In this document: piece by piece, positions 24,841 to 37,170 of the stretch | Position numbering within the stretch: the first letter of the stretch is position 1 | Layout: each line of letters begins with the position of its first letter | NCBI RefSeq assembly: GCF_047511655.1 | Contig: NC_133395.1 | Location: forward strand, 69,535,910-69,599,909 | DNA from: Castor canadensis | Taxonomy: Eukaryota; Chordata; Mammalia; Rodentia; Castoridae | Length of the DNA: 64,000 nucleotides | Direction: 5' to 3' | Program-made: the position numbers and the translations under genes | Notes under the pieces: generated by a model | What the model was told of the DNA's origin: nothing | What the model saw: only the letters and a program-made list of their open reading frames with translations | The model's database searches: none

Positions 24841-25580
24841 GGTAGTGGGGCCTGTCATGTCAACTCATCATGTTACATTCACAGCCCTTCTGTGCTTCCA
24901 TTGTCTCACTGCAAACAGGCAATGAGAATAGCATCTATCTCAAAGGCAGATGCATCATAAAGATAGCAAGTGTCAGTTCCTAGGCCCCCTCACTTGTACC
25001 AAGTATTTACAAAACCCAAGTATTTATTTTTGTAATTACTAACTTTGATCTATGTAAGTTTTTTTGTCTATTCTTTAAGTGGACTGTGAAATTATACATG
25101 TTTCTGGCCTCATTTCTGACAATGTGTAGAATGGCTATCAGGATGAAGTAAGCTGATGTGTGGAGGATGTGTGGACAGTAACCACAAGCTCACACTACCT
25201 GTTCTAGGTATGTCTGCTGTTTTCATTATGTGGAGTTGGATTGGGGAATGTATGCAGTCTAGATGATCCTTGGGTTCTGGCTTTGGCCACAGGGTGCTAC
25301 TCCCCCAAATAGAGACTATTTAGTTTAAAAACAAAGGAATGCAAGTTCAAGTTTTGGAATATATTGCAGTTTAGGGTACAGGTAAAATATTCAGTGAATG
25401 CAGAAGTCAGCAATCGATAGATGAGATTAGAACCCAAGAGAGAGATTAGGACTATGCATGTGGGAATTATCCAGATAGAAAATATAGTTAAAGCCACAAA
25501 TGATAAGTCAGTTAGGGGAAAGTGTTAAGAATGAAAACTAAATAGGACTCAAGAAAGAATCTAAAGATAGGAACCTTTAA
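24841..25580. other. Mostly unassigned, possible decayed MIR
   Basis: A faint minus-strand MIR-like patch is possible at 24890-24975. Otherwise nothing is recognised. Confidence 0.35.
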
Positions 25581-25589
25581 AAAACAAGC

Positions 25590-25725
25590 AGGCTCAATAG
25601 GCACAGGCAGGAGATCTCGAGTTCAAGACCAGCCTCAGAGACATAAGAGTTCAAGGCCAGCCTGGGCTACCTAACAAGACCATAAATAACTAAAATACTA
25701 GCTAAATAAATAAACCCAATCGTGA
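25590..25725 (+). mobile_element. Degenerate B1-like SINE
   Basis: It contains AGTTCAAGACCAGCCTCAGA and AGTTCAAGGCCAGCCTGGGC, two copies of the B1 core motif close together, then an A-rich end. Confidence 0.65.
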
Positions 25726-26500
25726 TGGTAGTTACATGTGTCTATACAGAAATCTATGGAATTTCAGAGTATTATATACTGCCCCCTCAAAAAAAAAAGC
25801 AGTATATGTAAAAACTAGTAAAATCCAAATAAGGTCTGTAATTTAGTTATTAGTACTGTACCAATGCAAATTTCTTGGCTTTGATGATGTCCTGTGGTTA
25901 TGTAGGATGTTATCTTTGAGGAAAGCTGGGTGAAGGATACATAAAACTATTATTTTTGCATCTTCTTATAGACTTTCTTTCAAGATAAAAAGTTAAAACA
26001 AAATCAGGCTGCTGCACTACCCTCGTTGATAGACTGGGACAGGTCCATTTAGACATGCTGAGACAGGGCTGTCTCAAATCTGCTGAATAACATGGAGTAA
26101 GCTATTGTGTGCTGCTATTATTTTATGGCTATCTTCAGCAGTGATCTAATTTCAAAAGAATGTGACCAGCTGTGCAAGCTAAAACAACTGGGACTTTCAT
26201 GCTACAATCTGTCTCACTAAAAATCCCAAATCTTTATGAGGGAGAATCAGGCAGAGACAGAGAACAGTAGATGGGAAAATTAAGAGAGGAAGGAGAGATA
26301 ACTCTTCAACCAATATATGACTTATTCCCAGACACTGGGAAAGAGAATTCAATTTCATTCAGATACTTCCATAGAAAGAATAATATGGGGAGAAATAAAA
26401 TCCACTAGACATCTTTTTTATTGTTACTGATTTCAGAAAAAATCAATTTGTCCTATTCTGATAGCTCCTTGGGTATATAAGAACAATTTGAAGTGATTTA
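25726..26500. other. No recognised feature
   Basis: AT-rich unique-looking sequence. Confidence 0.4.
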
Positions 26501-26504
26501 GTTC

Positions 26505-26880
26505 CATGCTACTTAAATGTGATCTGTAGATCAGCCCCTGGGGATATCCCCAAAACACAGAATCTCAGGTCTTTCCCCAGACTTATTGAATCTGACTCTG
26601 TATTTTTATTTTTTAATTAATTTTTTTGGTGATACTAGAGTTTGAATTCAGGGCCCTGTGCTTGCTAGGAAGGTGCTCTAACACTTGAGCCATGCCCCAG
26701 CCCTTTGGTTTATTTTTAAAGTAGGGTCACCTTTTTCCCAGGGCTGGCCTTAGGCCACAATCCTCCCTACTTGGCCTTTGCATAACTGGGATTGCAGTTA
26801 TGTACCACCATGCCCAGCCCTGATTCTGTATTTTTAGAAGACAGTCAGTGTATGCACATTGACGAACATGAAGCCCTGAC
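26505..26880 (-). mobile_element. MER5-like hAT element split by a SINE
   Basis: AATGTGATCTGTAGATCAGC, AGAATCTCAGGTCTTTCCCC and TATTGAATCTGACTCTGT match the MER5 order on the minus strand. The element breaks at 26609 and resumes at about 26825 with TGCACATTGACGAACATGAA. Confidence 0.7.
26609..26824 (-). mobile_element. Composite SINE inserted in the MER5-like element
   Basis: A tRNA-like unit (GCTAGGAAGGTGCTCTAACA) plus a B1-like arm ending ACCACCATGCCCAGCCC. The flanking duplication TCTGTATTTTTA lies at 26597-26608 and 26825-26836. Confidence 0.9.
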
Positions 26881-26881
26881 T

Positions 26882-28300
26882 TAGTCAATCCTGCCTTTCT
26901 ACCACATTCATCATCACCAACAAAAAGTTAATACACAGGACAATTACTGCCAATGCTTTAGAAAATAAACTTGCATAACCAAAAAACAGTGGAATAAGAT
27001 ATTATTTTAATTCCCTAGGAAGAAATCTCACTTTTAAAAAGGTCTTTCCCTCCATGTTATGGTCTGCTTTGCTGTTGCTGGTTTGAGACTGGTAGTGGAG
27101 AAGCAGCAGGCTGTGGGGTGTGGGCTATCTCAGGCCCCAAGAAACCCTGTGCATGAGCTTTGTGAGGGGCAAGACCTACCCCAGTGGCCTATTCAGTTTC
27201 CACCTGGCCAAGGTCTTGATCTTCCTTTACAGCCTGGTGTAGAGGCCTCCTGTGAAGGATTGATTACATAGAGATCCCAAAATGGAGAGTGGCAGTAGGA
27301 AGTCTACATCTGAGATATGTCCTTAGATGACAGCAAATGTACATTGCTACTGTTGCTTTGTACAGTCTTGTTACATGACAAGCTTTAGCTCCATGACAGT
27401 ATGTCTGTCCTTAATGTATTAGAGAAATACAGCAGCTCCCATGACACTTCTACACAGAGGAGTGTAACCATTACAGATTTCTTTCTCATAATGCCTCCAT
27501 GGCATCTCAAATGGTCCTTTGTCTACAGAGGTATCAAAGGACTACTGAGAATTGGAAAATATCACTTTGCATTGAAAGTCATGACTACTCTCACACACCA
27601 GTACTGCTGAGCCATTAATGTGAAAATTCAGAATTTAACAGGGTAAGGGGCCAGGAGAAAAAATTTTTTACCACATTTATGCAGTAAACTTTTATTTGGC
27701 AAGTTATTTCTCATATATGGCATATATGGAAAAACATACATGTTCAAAATTTTTCACAGATCTATACAACCATGGTAGAGAGAAAAACCCATAGGATGCT
27801 TCATTCTGAGAGTGAAATGAGGCACTGTGTATATGAAGTATGTATATGTATATGTATATGAATATGAATATGAAATGCCTGCACAATTCTTGGTACCTGG
27901 GAGATACTAAAATATGTTAGCTTTCAACTCTTTGCTCCTCCTGTTCCCATGTACACAACCTTTCTCTCCCCCATCTCAGGTCACACCTAGTGTAACACTC
28001 AGTTTCTCTTCACATAACCATTAAGGATACTCTTAATGCCTTTCTTTCCACCTCTGCTCCCTGCTTGCCAATGCCAGCAGATGTACTAGGACAGATATAA
28101 GACCTGTCATTCTGGGGTTGCCCATTTAGTTTTCTATATTTTTCCTAAAGGCAAACTCCAAATATCAAAATTGTAAGTTCTAGGGGAAAATATTTTAATT
28201 CATACAAGTGAAGGTTGGGTGAAATAGGTACCATTCATTTAGCATACACTGTGCATATACTGTGTTCAAAGAATGTTTCTTTAAACTTAACAACTTCATG
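26882..28300. other. Mostly unassigned, with a GC-richer patch
   Basis: 27055-27290 is clearly richer in G and C than its surroundings and holds a 70-codon open frame with no recognisable domain. A TATG/TATA microsatellite sits at about 27838-27872. The rest is not recognised. Confidence 0.4.
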
Positions 28301-28307
28301 TTTATAC

Positions 28308-28475
28308 TATTCCAGATACTATCCTATGTTTCTTACACATCCTTACTCACGAAGTTAGTTACACCTGTTTTAACAGTGAGAAACTGGAGGTAGAGATGGG
28401 TAAACCAAACTTGCCCGAGGTCACATAGACAGCTAGTGGATGACTCAGAATTTTAACTCAAGCAGCTGTCTTCAG
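28308..28475 (+). mobile_element. MIR element
   Basis: The MIR order is visible: TTACTCACGAAGTTAG, GTTTTAACAGTGAGAAACTG, TTGCCCGAGGTCACATAGAC, AGCTAGTGGATGACTCAGAA. Confidence 0.8.
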
Positions 28476-28514
28476 CTACACTCTTGCCATCACCAATCTG
28501 CTACCTCTAAAGGG

Positions 28515-28690
28515 GCATGGAGTTTTGCATACATTATCATATTTATTTCTAAGCATAAGTCCATGAAGTAGTTATGGCTTTCCTAATTATACAAAGTTGA
28601 GAACTGAAATTTTGAGGATAAGTGACTTGCCTAAGCAAGTTTCATGTAGGCAGTAGGAATGACTTCCAGGATTCAAATATGGGTATATCT
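28515..28690 (+). mobile_element. Second MIR element
   Basis: CATTATCATATTTATTTCTA, AGTCCATGAAGTAGTTATGG and GATAAGTGACTTGCCTAAGC keep the MIR order. It is a separate tandem neighbour of the copy at 28308-28475. Confidence 0.8.
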
Positions 28691-28989
28691 GATAGTGCTG
28701 AGTATCTCTCTGTTTTTAGAGCTAACCTAAAGAGGTTACCTCCATCCTTGGCAAGATTACTCTCCTTACTAATATATTTCATATTTTCCTAAAAAATATT
28801 ACCTCTTGGAATAACCAAAACATGAGACAAAGTGATGTACTTGAATATGCATAGGTTTTAAAATCAAAGACTACAGTTTAAGTTATAGCTCTTAATGAAT
28901 AAGTGTGAGGGGGTTAATTTGATTAAAGCATGATATATGCAGACCTGAAGTACCAAGGCAAAACCCCCTTGCACTACCAATATATTATT

Positions 28990-29282
28990 TTTTTAAAAAT
29001 GAAGGCAGAAGGGCAAAATAGGTCTTTTTCAGCGGTGGGTACCAGTTGGAAGTGGGCAGTCACAAAGAAAGGGCAAATGAGGGTGAATATAGTGGATATA
29101 TTTTGTATCCTTATATGAAAAAAGAAGAATGAAACCTATTGAAATTGTCCTAACAAGGAGGGGAGAGGAGAAGGGGGAGAATGATGGAGAGGGTAAATCT
29201 AACTGATATAATGTAACCATATATGTAAATATCACAATGTATCCCCCTGTACAAGTATTATATGCTAATAAATTTTGTAAAA
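28990..29282 (+). mobile_element. Older L1 3'UTR
   Basis: AGGGCAAAATAGG is followed by a G-rich tract (about 29157-29200) and a CACAATGTATCCCCCTGTAC tail, the same tail family as at 2990-3172. Confidence 0.7.
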
Positions 29283-30165
29283 ACACTTAGATAACCAATC
29301 AAAAAAATGAAAATAAATTAAAGCTTTTACTAGTTACATGAGCTTGACCATGTTATTTAATGTCAATAAACTCTACTCCATATGGTTTTGAGGGAATTCA
29401 AAAATGTTGTATAAAAACCATTCATGCTGAGAATACAATATGCAATACATTAATTTTGACAAAATAACAGTTATGAATAGTGTTTGGGAATCTTGGCTTT
29501 GTGAGGTACTTGCTGTAGAGTTTACATAAACTGGAGATTTTATTTTATTTTTCTATCCAAGGATAGCCACATTATTGGTTCACGGGGGAGTGTGAAATAA
29601 AATGAATAATATAAAACAGTCAGTAGAAGATATTTCACTTGGTTTGAAAAATATTTATTACTATGTCCCCAAATTTAATTTTGCTGAAAATTATTTTATC
29701 TAAATGAGTTACTCAAATTTCATAAGTTCTTAACTTATTCTGATGAAATAATTTATGAATTTGGCAAAGTAGGCTTAATACATATATATATATATGTATG
29801 TATGTATTTTCTGTGGGTTGTTTCAAACTGGATTTTGTTAGCATTTTAATTTTTATCTTTTTGGGAATGCATAAGAAACACCCCACTGTTATAATCAAGG
29901 CTTGCAACTCAATAGAATTCACTGATCCTCAGCTATGCTGTGATCTGACACCATGGGGACTTGTCTGCATGTAAATGAAACTGAGGAACATTTCTGGGTG
30001 GCAGAACTGGCTGTTTGAAAAGAAATAGGCACCATAAAGAAATGATAAATGTTTGCGAAGATAGATATGCTTAACCTGATTTTAACACTACACAACATAA
30101 ACATGTGGAACATCACATGCACAATTTTTATGCTTGTATATGTTTATTAAAAATAAATTTGATTT
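29283..30165. other. Unassigned AT-rich sequence
   Basis: Contains a (TA)n/(TATG)n tract at about 29780-29807. No gene or repeat family is recognised. Confidence 0.4.
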
Positions 30166-30182
30166 AAAATTTAAAAAGAAAA

Positions 30183-30510
30183 AAATTGGGTGCTGGTGGC
30201 TCATGCCTGTAATCCCAGCTATGCAGGAGGCTGAGGCTGGAGAATCATGGTTCAAGGTCAGCCTGGGAGGGTAGGGGGTAGTTTAAGAGACCTCCATCTC
30301 ATGGGCATGGTGGCACATGCCTGTCACCCCAACTATAGCAGGAAGCATGCATAGGAGGTTTGCAACCCAGGCGAACCTACGCAAAAAGAAAGACTATCTC
30401 AAAAATAACCAGCACAAAGAGGGCTGAAAGTGTGGCTCAAACAGTGGAGTACCTACTTAGCAAGTGCTGAAGGTCTGAGTTCAAATACCAGTACTACCAC
30501 CAAAATAAGA
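30183..30510 (+). mobile_element. Two-arm composite SINE
   Basis: Two B1-like arms (GGTGCTGGTGGCTCATGCC and GGGCATGGTGGCACATGCC) precede an ID-like unit (GGGCTGAAAGTGTGGCTCAA), ending in an A-rich tail. Confidence 0.88.
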
Positions 30511-30925
30511 AGAAGAAAGAAACATGGAATCTCAATATCTATTTCTATCCTAAATGTAAATATTTTAAATAGGCAATAGCTTTTTTTGTTTTTTGGTAAT
30601 AGCAATAGCAATTGTTCAAGAAAACTGAGTCTATAGGAAAAATACATAAATTTAACTTTAATTTCTCATCTTCAAGTGTAAGTGTTAATCATGGCAATAA
30701 GTCTTTGTAGCTTTGTTAGGAAGATGAATGTTTTTAAAGTTTGTATTGCTTTGAGAAAAAGGACTTTATGTTTAAAGAAACAATTTCAATTAGAAATCCA
30801 AACATGGACAAAAGAATAAGAAATACAGAGTACCCAAGAAATGAATATGATTAAATTTTAAAGAATTTTTTGGAAGAATTGTTTGAAAAGTTTAACTACA
30901 AAGATGTAGCCTTTCTTGCCCGAAG
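30511..30925. other. No recognised feature
   Basis: AT-rich. Confidence 0.4.
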
Positions 30926-31011
30926 TATACTGCATGCATCTATGGAATTATCACAATGAACCCCCCCCCACCTTGTATTATTAATGCATGGTAATAAAAA
31001 TATTTTAAAAT
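30926..31011 (+). mobile_element. Short L1 3' tail
   Basis: TATCACAATGAACCCCCCCC and a GGTAATAAAAATATT end match the tail seen at 2990-3172 and 28990-29282. Confidence 0.55.
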
Positions 31012-32995
31012 TCCCAAAGAGTAAAGGGGACAATAACCAAAAAATACAGATAGTATTGATTTTTTAAAATGTAACTATTGGTATATTTTATCACATCTCA
31101 TTAAATAGAAGATTTTTTCTTTTTTATATTTCCATAAACAGTGTCTATGAATATGGGTGCTCTATGAACTGATACACTTAAATCAGTGTTAAGTTGTGAG
31201 CAATGTTTCTGGTCAGCAGCTATAACATCAGCTTATTTGAATAATAAGGCTTAGATGGACCAGCCACAAGTATCAAGAGTCCCAGAGACAGAATTTCTGC
31301 ATCATTCCAACTGTCCATGTATTGTCAGAAAAGTGTTAGCTGTTCTGGAATTGGAATCCCCCCAAGATAATAAGAATGTTCAATAACGAGTTCCCCACAT
31401 TCAGTGAGTTTTACCAGCAACTCATCACATATTTTCTTCTTGGCTGGCCCCAATAAGTACTCTACACAAGAAAAAGAATGGGCCAGAGTCTGACTGATAT
31501 CACAGTCAACCAGCAGTAAAAGTATTCTCTTCTCATTTTTCTTGTAATCACTAATTACAGAGTAGTTGGGAAGCTTTTATAAGCCTATACCGAAGAATAC
31601 ACTTACATAACTACTATTTCAATATCGCAGAAGATTTAACCAAGTTGCTGTTGTTACCAGTTCTTTCACACTTCACTTCTAGGTTCTGCCTATAAACAAA
31701 TGAGTAGTGTTAAGAAAAAAGTTCTGGGAGTGACTTGCTGCAAAGCTTCATGGAAAATGGCAACCCTACTCTGTCTACTGTTTCAGCCAGATCCTTACTA
31801 GCATCTCGGGGCCTTTCTCCAAGATGGCCATATTTTCACTTCTTTCTACTCATGTCCATCAACTCACCTCTGAACAAGCAGGGAAGACCACTTCTTACTG
31901 GTCGGGTTTAATTTGTGCTCCCAGAAAGTGAGCATTGGTGACAGCCATCATCATTTACAGGCTTGGATTGCAACATTTCCATTCATATATATCCTACTCT
32001 AAGAAGCAGAGGACAGCCCCATTCATCTCAGGGACAATGCCATTAGATATCTGTAGGACTAAGAGTAGCTGTGTCCATACTCTGTCCCACTTTGAGGAGG
32101 GAATCATAGCCTGATGGTGACCTAAAACACCAGCATCTCTGGGAACATGGGAAGCTCAGGCTTTACTTGGAAAATGACAGTTGCCTTTCTCAACTGGAGG
32201 AGGAATATTCTACATGAAGACATTTAAATTTTTATGACAAAAATAGGTATAATAGGGATAATTATTGAAACTGAGTCTTCAAAAGCACTTCTCTTTTTTA
32301 TATTTCCCCAAATGAAACAAAGCACGTCTAACATACAGAACCAATTATATTTTAAATATTCTACACCTCAGTTCAGTAAATAATGTATACTTTTTAAGGT
32401 TAGCTTCCTTTTGCCTTCTTTTGCTAACTAGAAACTTCTCAGGGTTTTACTCCTGCATAGTTTTATGAGATAGTTATAAATTCACTTTGCTTCCATTGCA
32501 GTAACCTACATAGGAGGAGATAGTGGCTTGCTATTCTCTCTGTTGTTCAAATGTTTCAAACTTTTATGTTGTTTTGACTTGAAATAGCTGTCACCTTCTA
32601 TGCCCCCCTGAGGTCTCAGAGGCAGGCTAAGGTGGATGTCTAAATTGAAAAGGCTCCAAGGTGTTTCCCACACCTCTATGGCACTCAGAATTGTATTTTT
32701 CTACCATGATAACTTCATACAAAGCACGTGTTGTAGACTCACATACCCAACTCTCTTTTAAAGGCTGTTGTAACCCCATTTGCTTGATACACATTAGATG
32801 TTTAATAAGTATTACTTGAAAAACTGAATGAGTAAACGTAGTCCTGAAAAGATTTATCTCTGTCAAGATTTTTATAGTAAACATTTCTACTTCCCCTTTT
32901 TAGTTATTACTATAAGTATATTGGAACTGAAATTTATTTTCTTGTGAACACAGAAGTTGTAAAGAAATCAGTCCAATAGGCTAGAATTGGTCCTA
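31012..32995. other. Unassigned sequence
   Basis: There is no coding signal. Moderate complexity at 31190-32170 may represent a decayed repeat, but I cannot place it. A weak L2-like end lies near 32780-32835. Confidence 0.35.
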
Positions 32996-32999
32996 AAAG

Positions 33000-33590
33000 T
33001 CACACTCACCTGAGTGAGTCAGGGGTCTCTAAGACCACATGCAGGCTCCATGATTCACTAGAAGGATACACAGGACTTGGAGAAGCTGTTATCCTCATAG
33101 TTTATTACAGTGAGAGAGCCTAGATTAATGTTGGCAATGAGGGAAAAGTATATCAGGCAGTCTGGGAAAATCATCATAAGCTCCAAGGAATCCTTTCCCA
33201 GTGGAGTTGCTCAGGCATGCTTAATTCTTCTAGCTATGAAGTATGATAATATGTGCAAAGTGTTACTAATGGGGAACCTCACCTAAGCCTTGGTGCCCAG
33301 ATTTTTGTCAGGGGTCAATCATGTAGGCATCAAGTGTTTGTGTGACTGAACATAGCAACTCATAACCTGCTTTCAAAGCAAAAAAGAGGTATTCTCTGTA
33401 GATCACCTTGTTAGTATAAATTGTCTGATCAAATTGCTACTGTATGGCCCAAGGCCTTGGGCATAAAGTATACAAGATGCTCTTATCAAACAATTTTCCA
33501 AGGGTTCAGAACTCATTTCCCAGGAGATGGCCAAAGGCTGGTACTACAGACAAGCCCTTCTTGGGCTTTTCAGGGTCTGTCTGAACAATT
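33000..33590. mobile_element. Decayed LTR-like element (ERVL type, tentative)
   Basis: GATTCACTAGAAGGATACAC, AGTTTATTACAGTGAGAGAG, CCTTTCCCAGTGGAGTTGCT and GTCAATCATGTAGGCATCAA follow an order I associate with old ERVL-type LTRs. No internal viral coding sequence is recognised. Confidence 0.45.
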
Positions 33591-33611
33591 AAAGTCTGCA
33601 AAGATGTTAAC

Positions 33612-33692
33612 CTTTTTTTCAGTACTTGGGATTGAACCCAGGGCCTTGAGCTTGCTAGGAAAATTCTCTACTTGAGCTGTATTCCAGCCCAG
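33612..33692 (-). mobile_element. Truncated ID-like SINE
   Basis: GGATTGAACCCAGGGCCTTG, then GCTTGCTAGGAAAATTCTCT: a short minus-strand tRNA-like unit with a T-rich left end. Confidence 0.8.
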
Positions 33693-34675
33693 GAGATTTC
33701 TTCTTTATGGCAAAGATGATGATGATGAGCATCTTATTATGTAGACAAACTTCCTTTATGCTTCTTTTATTATAGTCTTCTACCTTCTTTCTTCAGAGGA
33801 TATCAAACATATGTTAATCAACTAATTGCCTGATTAAAACATGATATACATTACTTTTTTTAATGGTATGATTTAAAGCAGAGTAATGTAACCCAACTGT
33901 CATCTAAGGGCACTTCACTTTATAAAATTTAGATAAGATCTGTGAAAAAGAAGAAAGCATATTATGACATCTAGAAGCAGGTCTGATACTATTGGCCAGT
34001 CCTTGATGTTGCAAGGAGCTGGCCAGTGACTTACATCTAAGCCTAGTGCTTATCTGATTGAACATCACAGTTACAATAGAACATGTACGTCAAAACTCCT
34101 CTGGACTATGAAGGATCAAGAAAAAAACACATCCATTCTGAAATTGTATCTGAACAGAAGATATAAATGTTGTTCAAAGCACAAAAAAGGCCAAACACCC
34201 CCAATCCTGGCTGAGTGGCTGCTGCATCTTAACTAAATACAGATTTAGAGTGTTTCTAAGTAAGATTTATTAAGAGCCCCAATCACAGAATTATCCCTAA
34301 TTCCTGGCAATATCCAATCCAGAGAAAAGCCATGCATCTTTATACCCTCCACCAAAGTGACCTAACACAAGCCCAAATCTCACGAGTCTTTTGAGACATT
34401 TCTTACTGACATGTCTCCATGTCTCATGATGTGTGTCCTCCCTGCTTCAATGAGTGATAAGCCCAATTTGTTCAAACATCAGATGTATTCTGGGAGGGCT
34501 TTGACATTGACTTTGAACCACCTCCTCTTGTAGAAAGTATGATAGCAATATATCTAAAAGTTCTTCAAAGGCTTATAGTCTCAAGGACACCTCTGATTGT
34601 GGATCTTTGTTTTCCCTAATTTGGTTCACTTCATGGATTCTTTCAGCATCATTCTTTATCTTATTTTATACATAT
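33693..34675. other. Unassigned sequence
   Basis: 33,900-34,540 has the mixed composition of an old transposon copy, but no family is recognised. Confidence 0.35.
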
Positions 34676-34677
34676 TT

Positions 34678-34762
34678 GTCTTATTCTGTATCATGTAAAC
34701 AAGATGTCACTATGAATCCCCCTATAATGAATATATCCTAATAAAAATTACAATTAAAAAAA
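34678..34762 (+). mobile_element. Short L1 3' tail
   Basis: ATGTCACTATGAATCCCCCT and a CCTAATAAAAATTACAATTA end belong to the same older L1 tail family. Confidence 0.55.
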
Positions 34763-36404
34763 CAAGATGGACATTGAGGCACTCTCCGAATTTCTAGCCA
34801 AAACAAAAACAGCACTTTTGGCACACTTCACTAAAGAAGTTGGGAAATTTGGGCTTCTTACATCTTGATAGCAAAATACAATCTAAAGTGCAGAATTTGA
34901 AATGTTGTTCTTCTGCATCCTTTGTCAATTCATCAGGTCCTTTGGCTTCCCATCTCTCCTCAGTTTCCATTGCTCCTCATTCCCTACTCCAGTACTAGTG
35001 CGAATCTCTGCTCATTTCTAACAGATTAACAGTGCTGTATTCCCTCATCGGCCTCTTACTTGTTTACATCGTAGGGACTCATCATGGCTCCAGATAGCTT
35101 ACCAGGTATTTTCCTAAAGCAATGAAGTTGCTATAATAAGAATTTTGTGTGCTGTTAAATTCTACCCCACTATATTGTTGTAAGTATAGGTAAATAGAAA
35201 ATAAAATCATTTACTGGATAATCCATTAGCCTTTTTATAATATAATATATCAAAAGTTCAGTTTGGCTAGGACAAACCCAAATGGAATTAGTAAGAAATA
35301 TGAAAGAAATTGTTCTGATACTTTAATCAATAGAATTTTTAAATGGTAGGTGTATTTTCTAAAGATTCAGTACTTTAAATGGAAATACAGAACTTACAAA
35401 GCCTATGTATGTATCTCTGACTCTAGGAGTAGAAGAGATTTTTTTTCTTCTTGTGATTCAGTTTTTTAAATGCTATACCTGTCCATCATCAATTATATTT
35501 GATGTACAGGGGGAAGTTATACTTTACTAAGAACATCAGAGTTATGGATCTGTTATCAAAGGCATGCTTTTCACATAACAAAGAGTTCAAAGAAGAAAAA
35601 TGTTATGAGATCATAGGTCAAAGACCTAGCATCCTATAGAACTTTGGGACATTATTATCACATTAGCCTTCAACATAATGTGCCCACTAGAAGTTTTATT
35701 TTAAACTGAGTCATCTATTGATTTCAACATGAGCTTGGAGCAATTAGATTACATCACCAGTGATAACCTCAATCAATTTATGAGATGGATGCCCTGACAC
35801 CTAACTCAATTCATAGCTAAAGTAATTTGGACATTTCTCCTTTCAATGACACTTACCATGTGATGCACTAGGTTTTCTAATATCCATTTACAATGTTGTA
35901 TAATAAATGAAAAAGAAAAATACTGCATCTTTTCAGCATGTGGATAAAAGAAACAAGACAACCTGAATGAAATTGAATCTAGTATAATTTAGGATGAAAC
36001 TTTTAGCAAACACATTTAAGTAAAATACAGGCTTCTGCACAAAAGTCTTTGGCACAATTATCCAGGAATTGTAATTATAATGGATATTACATGCCTAAAT
36101 ACCTAAATATATCATTCCTAAAGTTCACTAGCACATAGGCTTTTCTTCTGAGGACATTTATGTAATCAAAACAATGCCATATACAATATTGTTTTTGTTA
36201 GCGATACTGTAATATTGTTAAAATAGTATTCATATTTGCTCCATTTTATTCTGTGAACTAAATTTTTAATGAAGAGAACATTATTTCATCAATTTATTGA
36301 ACACAGAAATAATATTCTGAAAACAGTATTTAAATTTGCTTAGAACAAAACCATTGTTTGCTAATTATTACAGTATTTCAACAAGGAAAGAAGAACATCA
36401 AGTA
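34763..36404. other. Unassigned AT-rich sequence
   Basis: No gene, repeat or ordered motif recognised. Confidence 0.45.
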
Positions 36405-36600
36405 TTATGAATATTTACTGAACTTTACATGAGTTAGTTCAGTTAATTTAGATAACTTCTCCATATTACAGATGAGAAAACAGTCTCAGAGTGATAAACC
36501 TAGTAGCAACTATGAGAAGAAAGTGGACTGGAACCCAGGCACTTGGGTTTCAGAACGAGTGGTCTTAGTAACTCAGCCACAGGTATGTGGTGTATGTCAG
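36405..36600 (+). mobile_element. MIR element
   Basis: TCCATATTACAGATGAGAAA, CAGTCTCAGAGTGATAAACC and GGACTGGAACCCAGGCACTT are MIR landmarks. Confidence 0.75.
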
Positions 36601-37055
36601 TATTTTTAACTGAGTCATGCATACTGCTGGAGATATGCAAAAATGTTACAAGGATTTGGGAGTTTTATAATAACCAATATCTACATCTTTAATATCCTAG
36701 CATCTTTTTTTCTACTCTCAAGTTAAAACTCTCACTTTACAGAAGAAGTCCATAGCCTCACCTCCTTAAATCTTACTCTAGTGCATTGTGTAGGGTATAC
36801 AACCTCAAGAGCATCAAATAAAAGAACAATTCAAAATCCTATTTGGTGGAAGACACTTCCAAACCACAATAACTAAGTTTGTGGCTTCTTGTCTTTCCCT
36901 GTTTCAGGTAAGGGCCTTAGAAAAGAAGATATTTTGCTCAAATGTTACTAAATAAGATATACTATAGAATGCATGTGGGGAGTGAGTGAAACATAGCAAC
37001 TTTTATTTAAAGACCTCCCTTCCTCTTCCAATTCTTCACTTTTATTGGAAAATGC
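36601..37055. other. No recognised feature
   Basis: AT-rich. Confidence 0.4.
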
Positions 37056-37056
37056 C

Positions 37057-37170
37057 ATTTTTTTAAAATTTTGAGACAGGGTCTCCCTATGTTGCCCAGG
37101 TTGACCTTCATCTTTTCTCCCTCAACCTCCTATGCAGCTGGGACTATAGGCACATCCATGCCTGGTAGGA
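37057..37170 (-). mobile_element. Monomeric B1/7SL-like SINE
   Basis: AGACAGGGTCTCCCTATGTT, GCCCAGGTTGACCTTCATC, then CAGCTGGGACTATAGGCACA, read as the reverse of a B1-type element with a T-rich left end. Confidence 0.88.
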
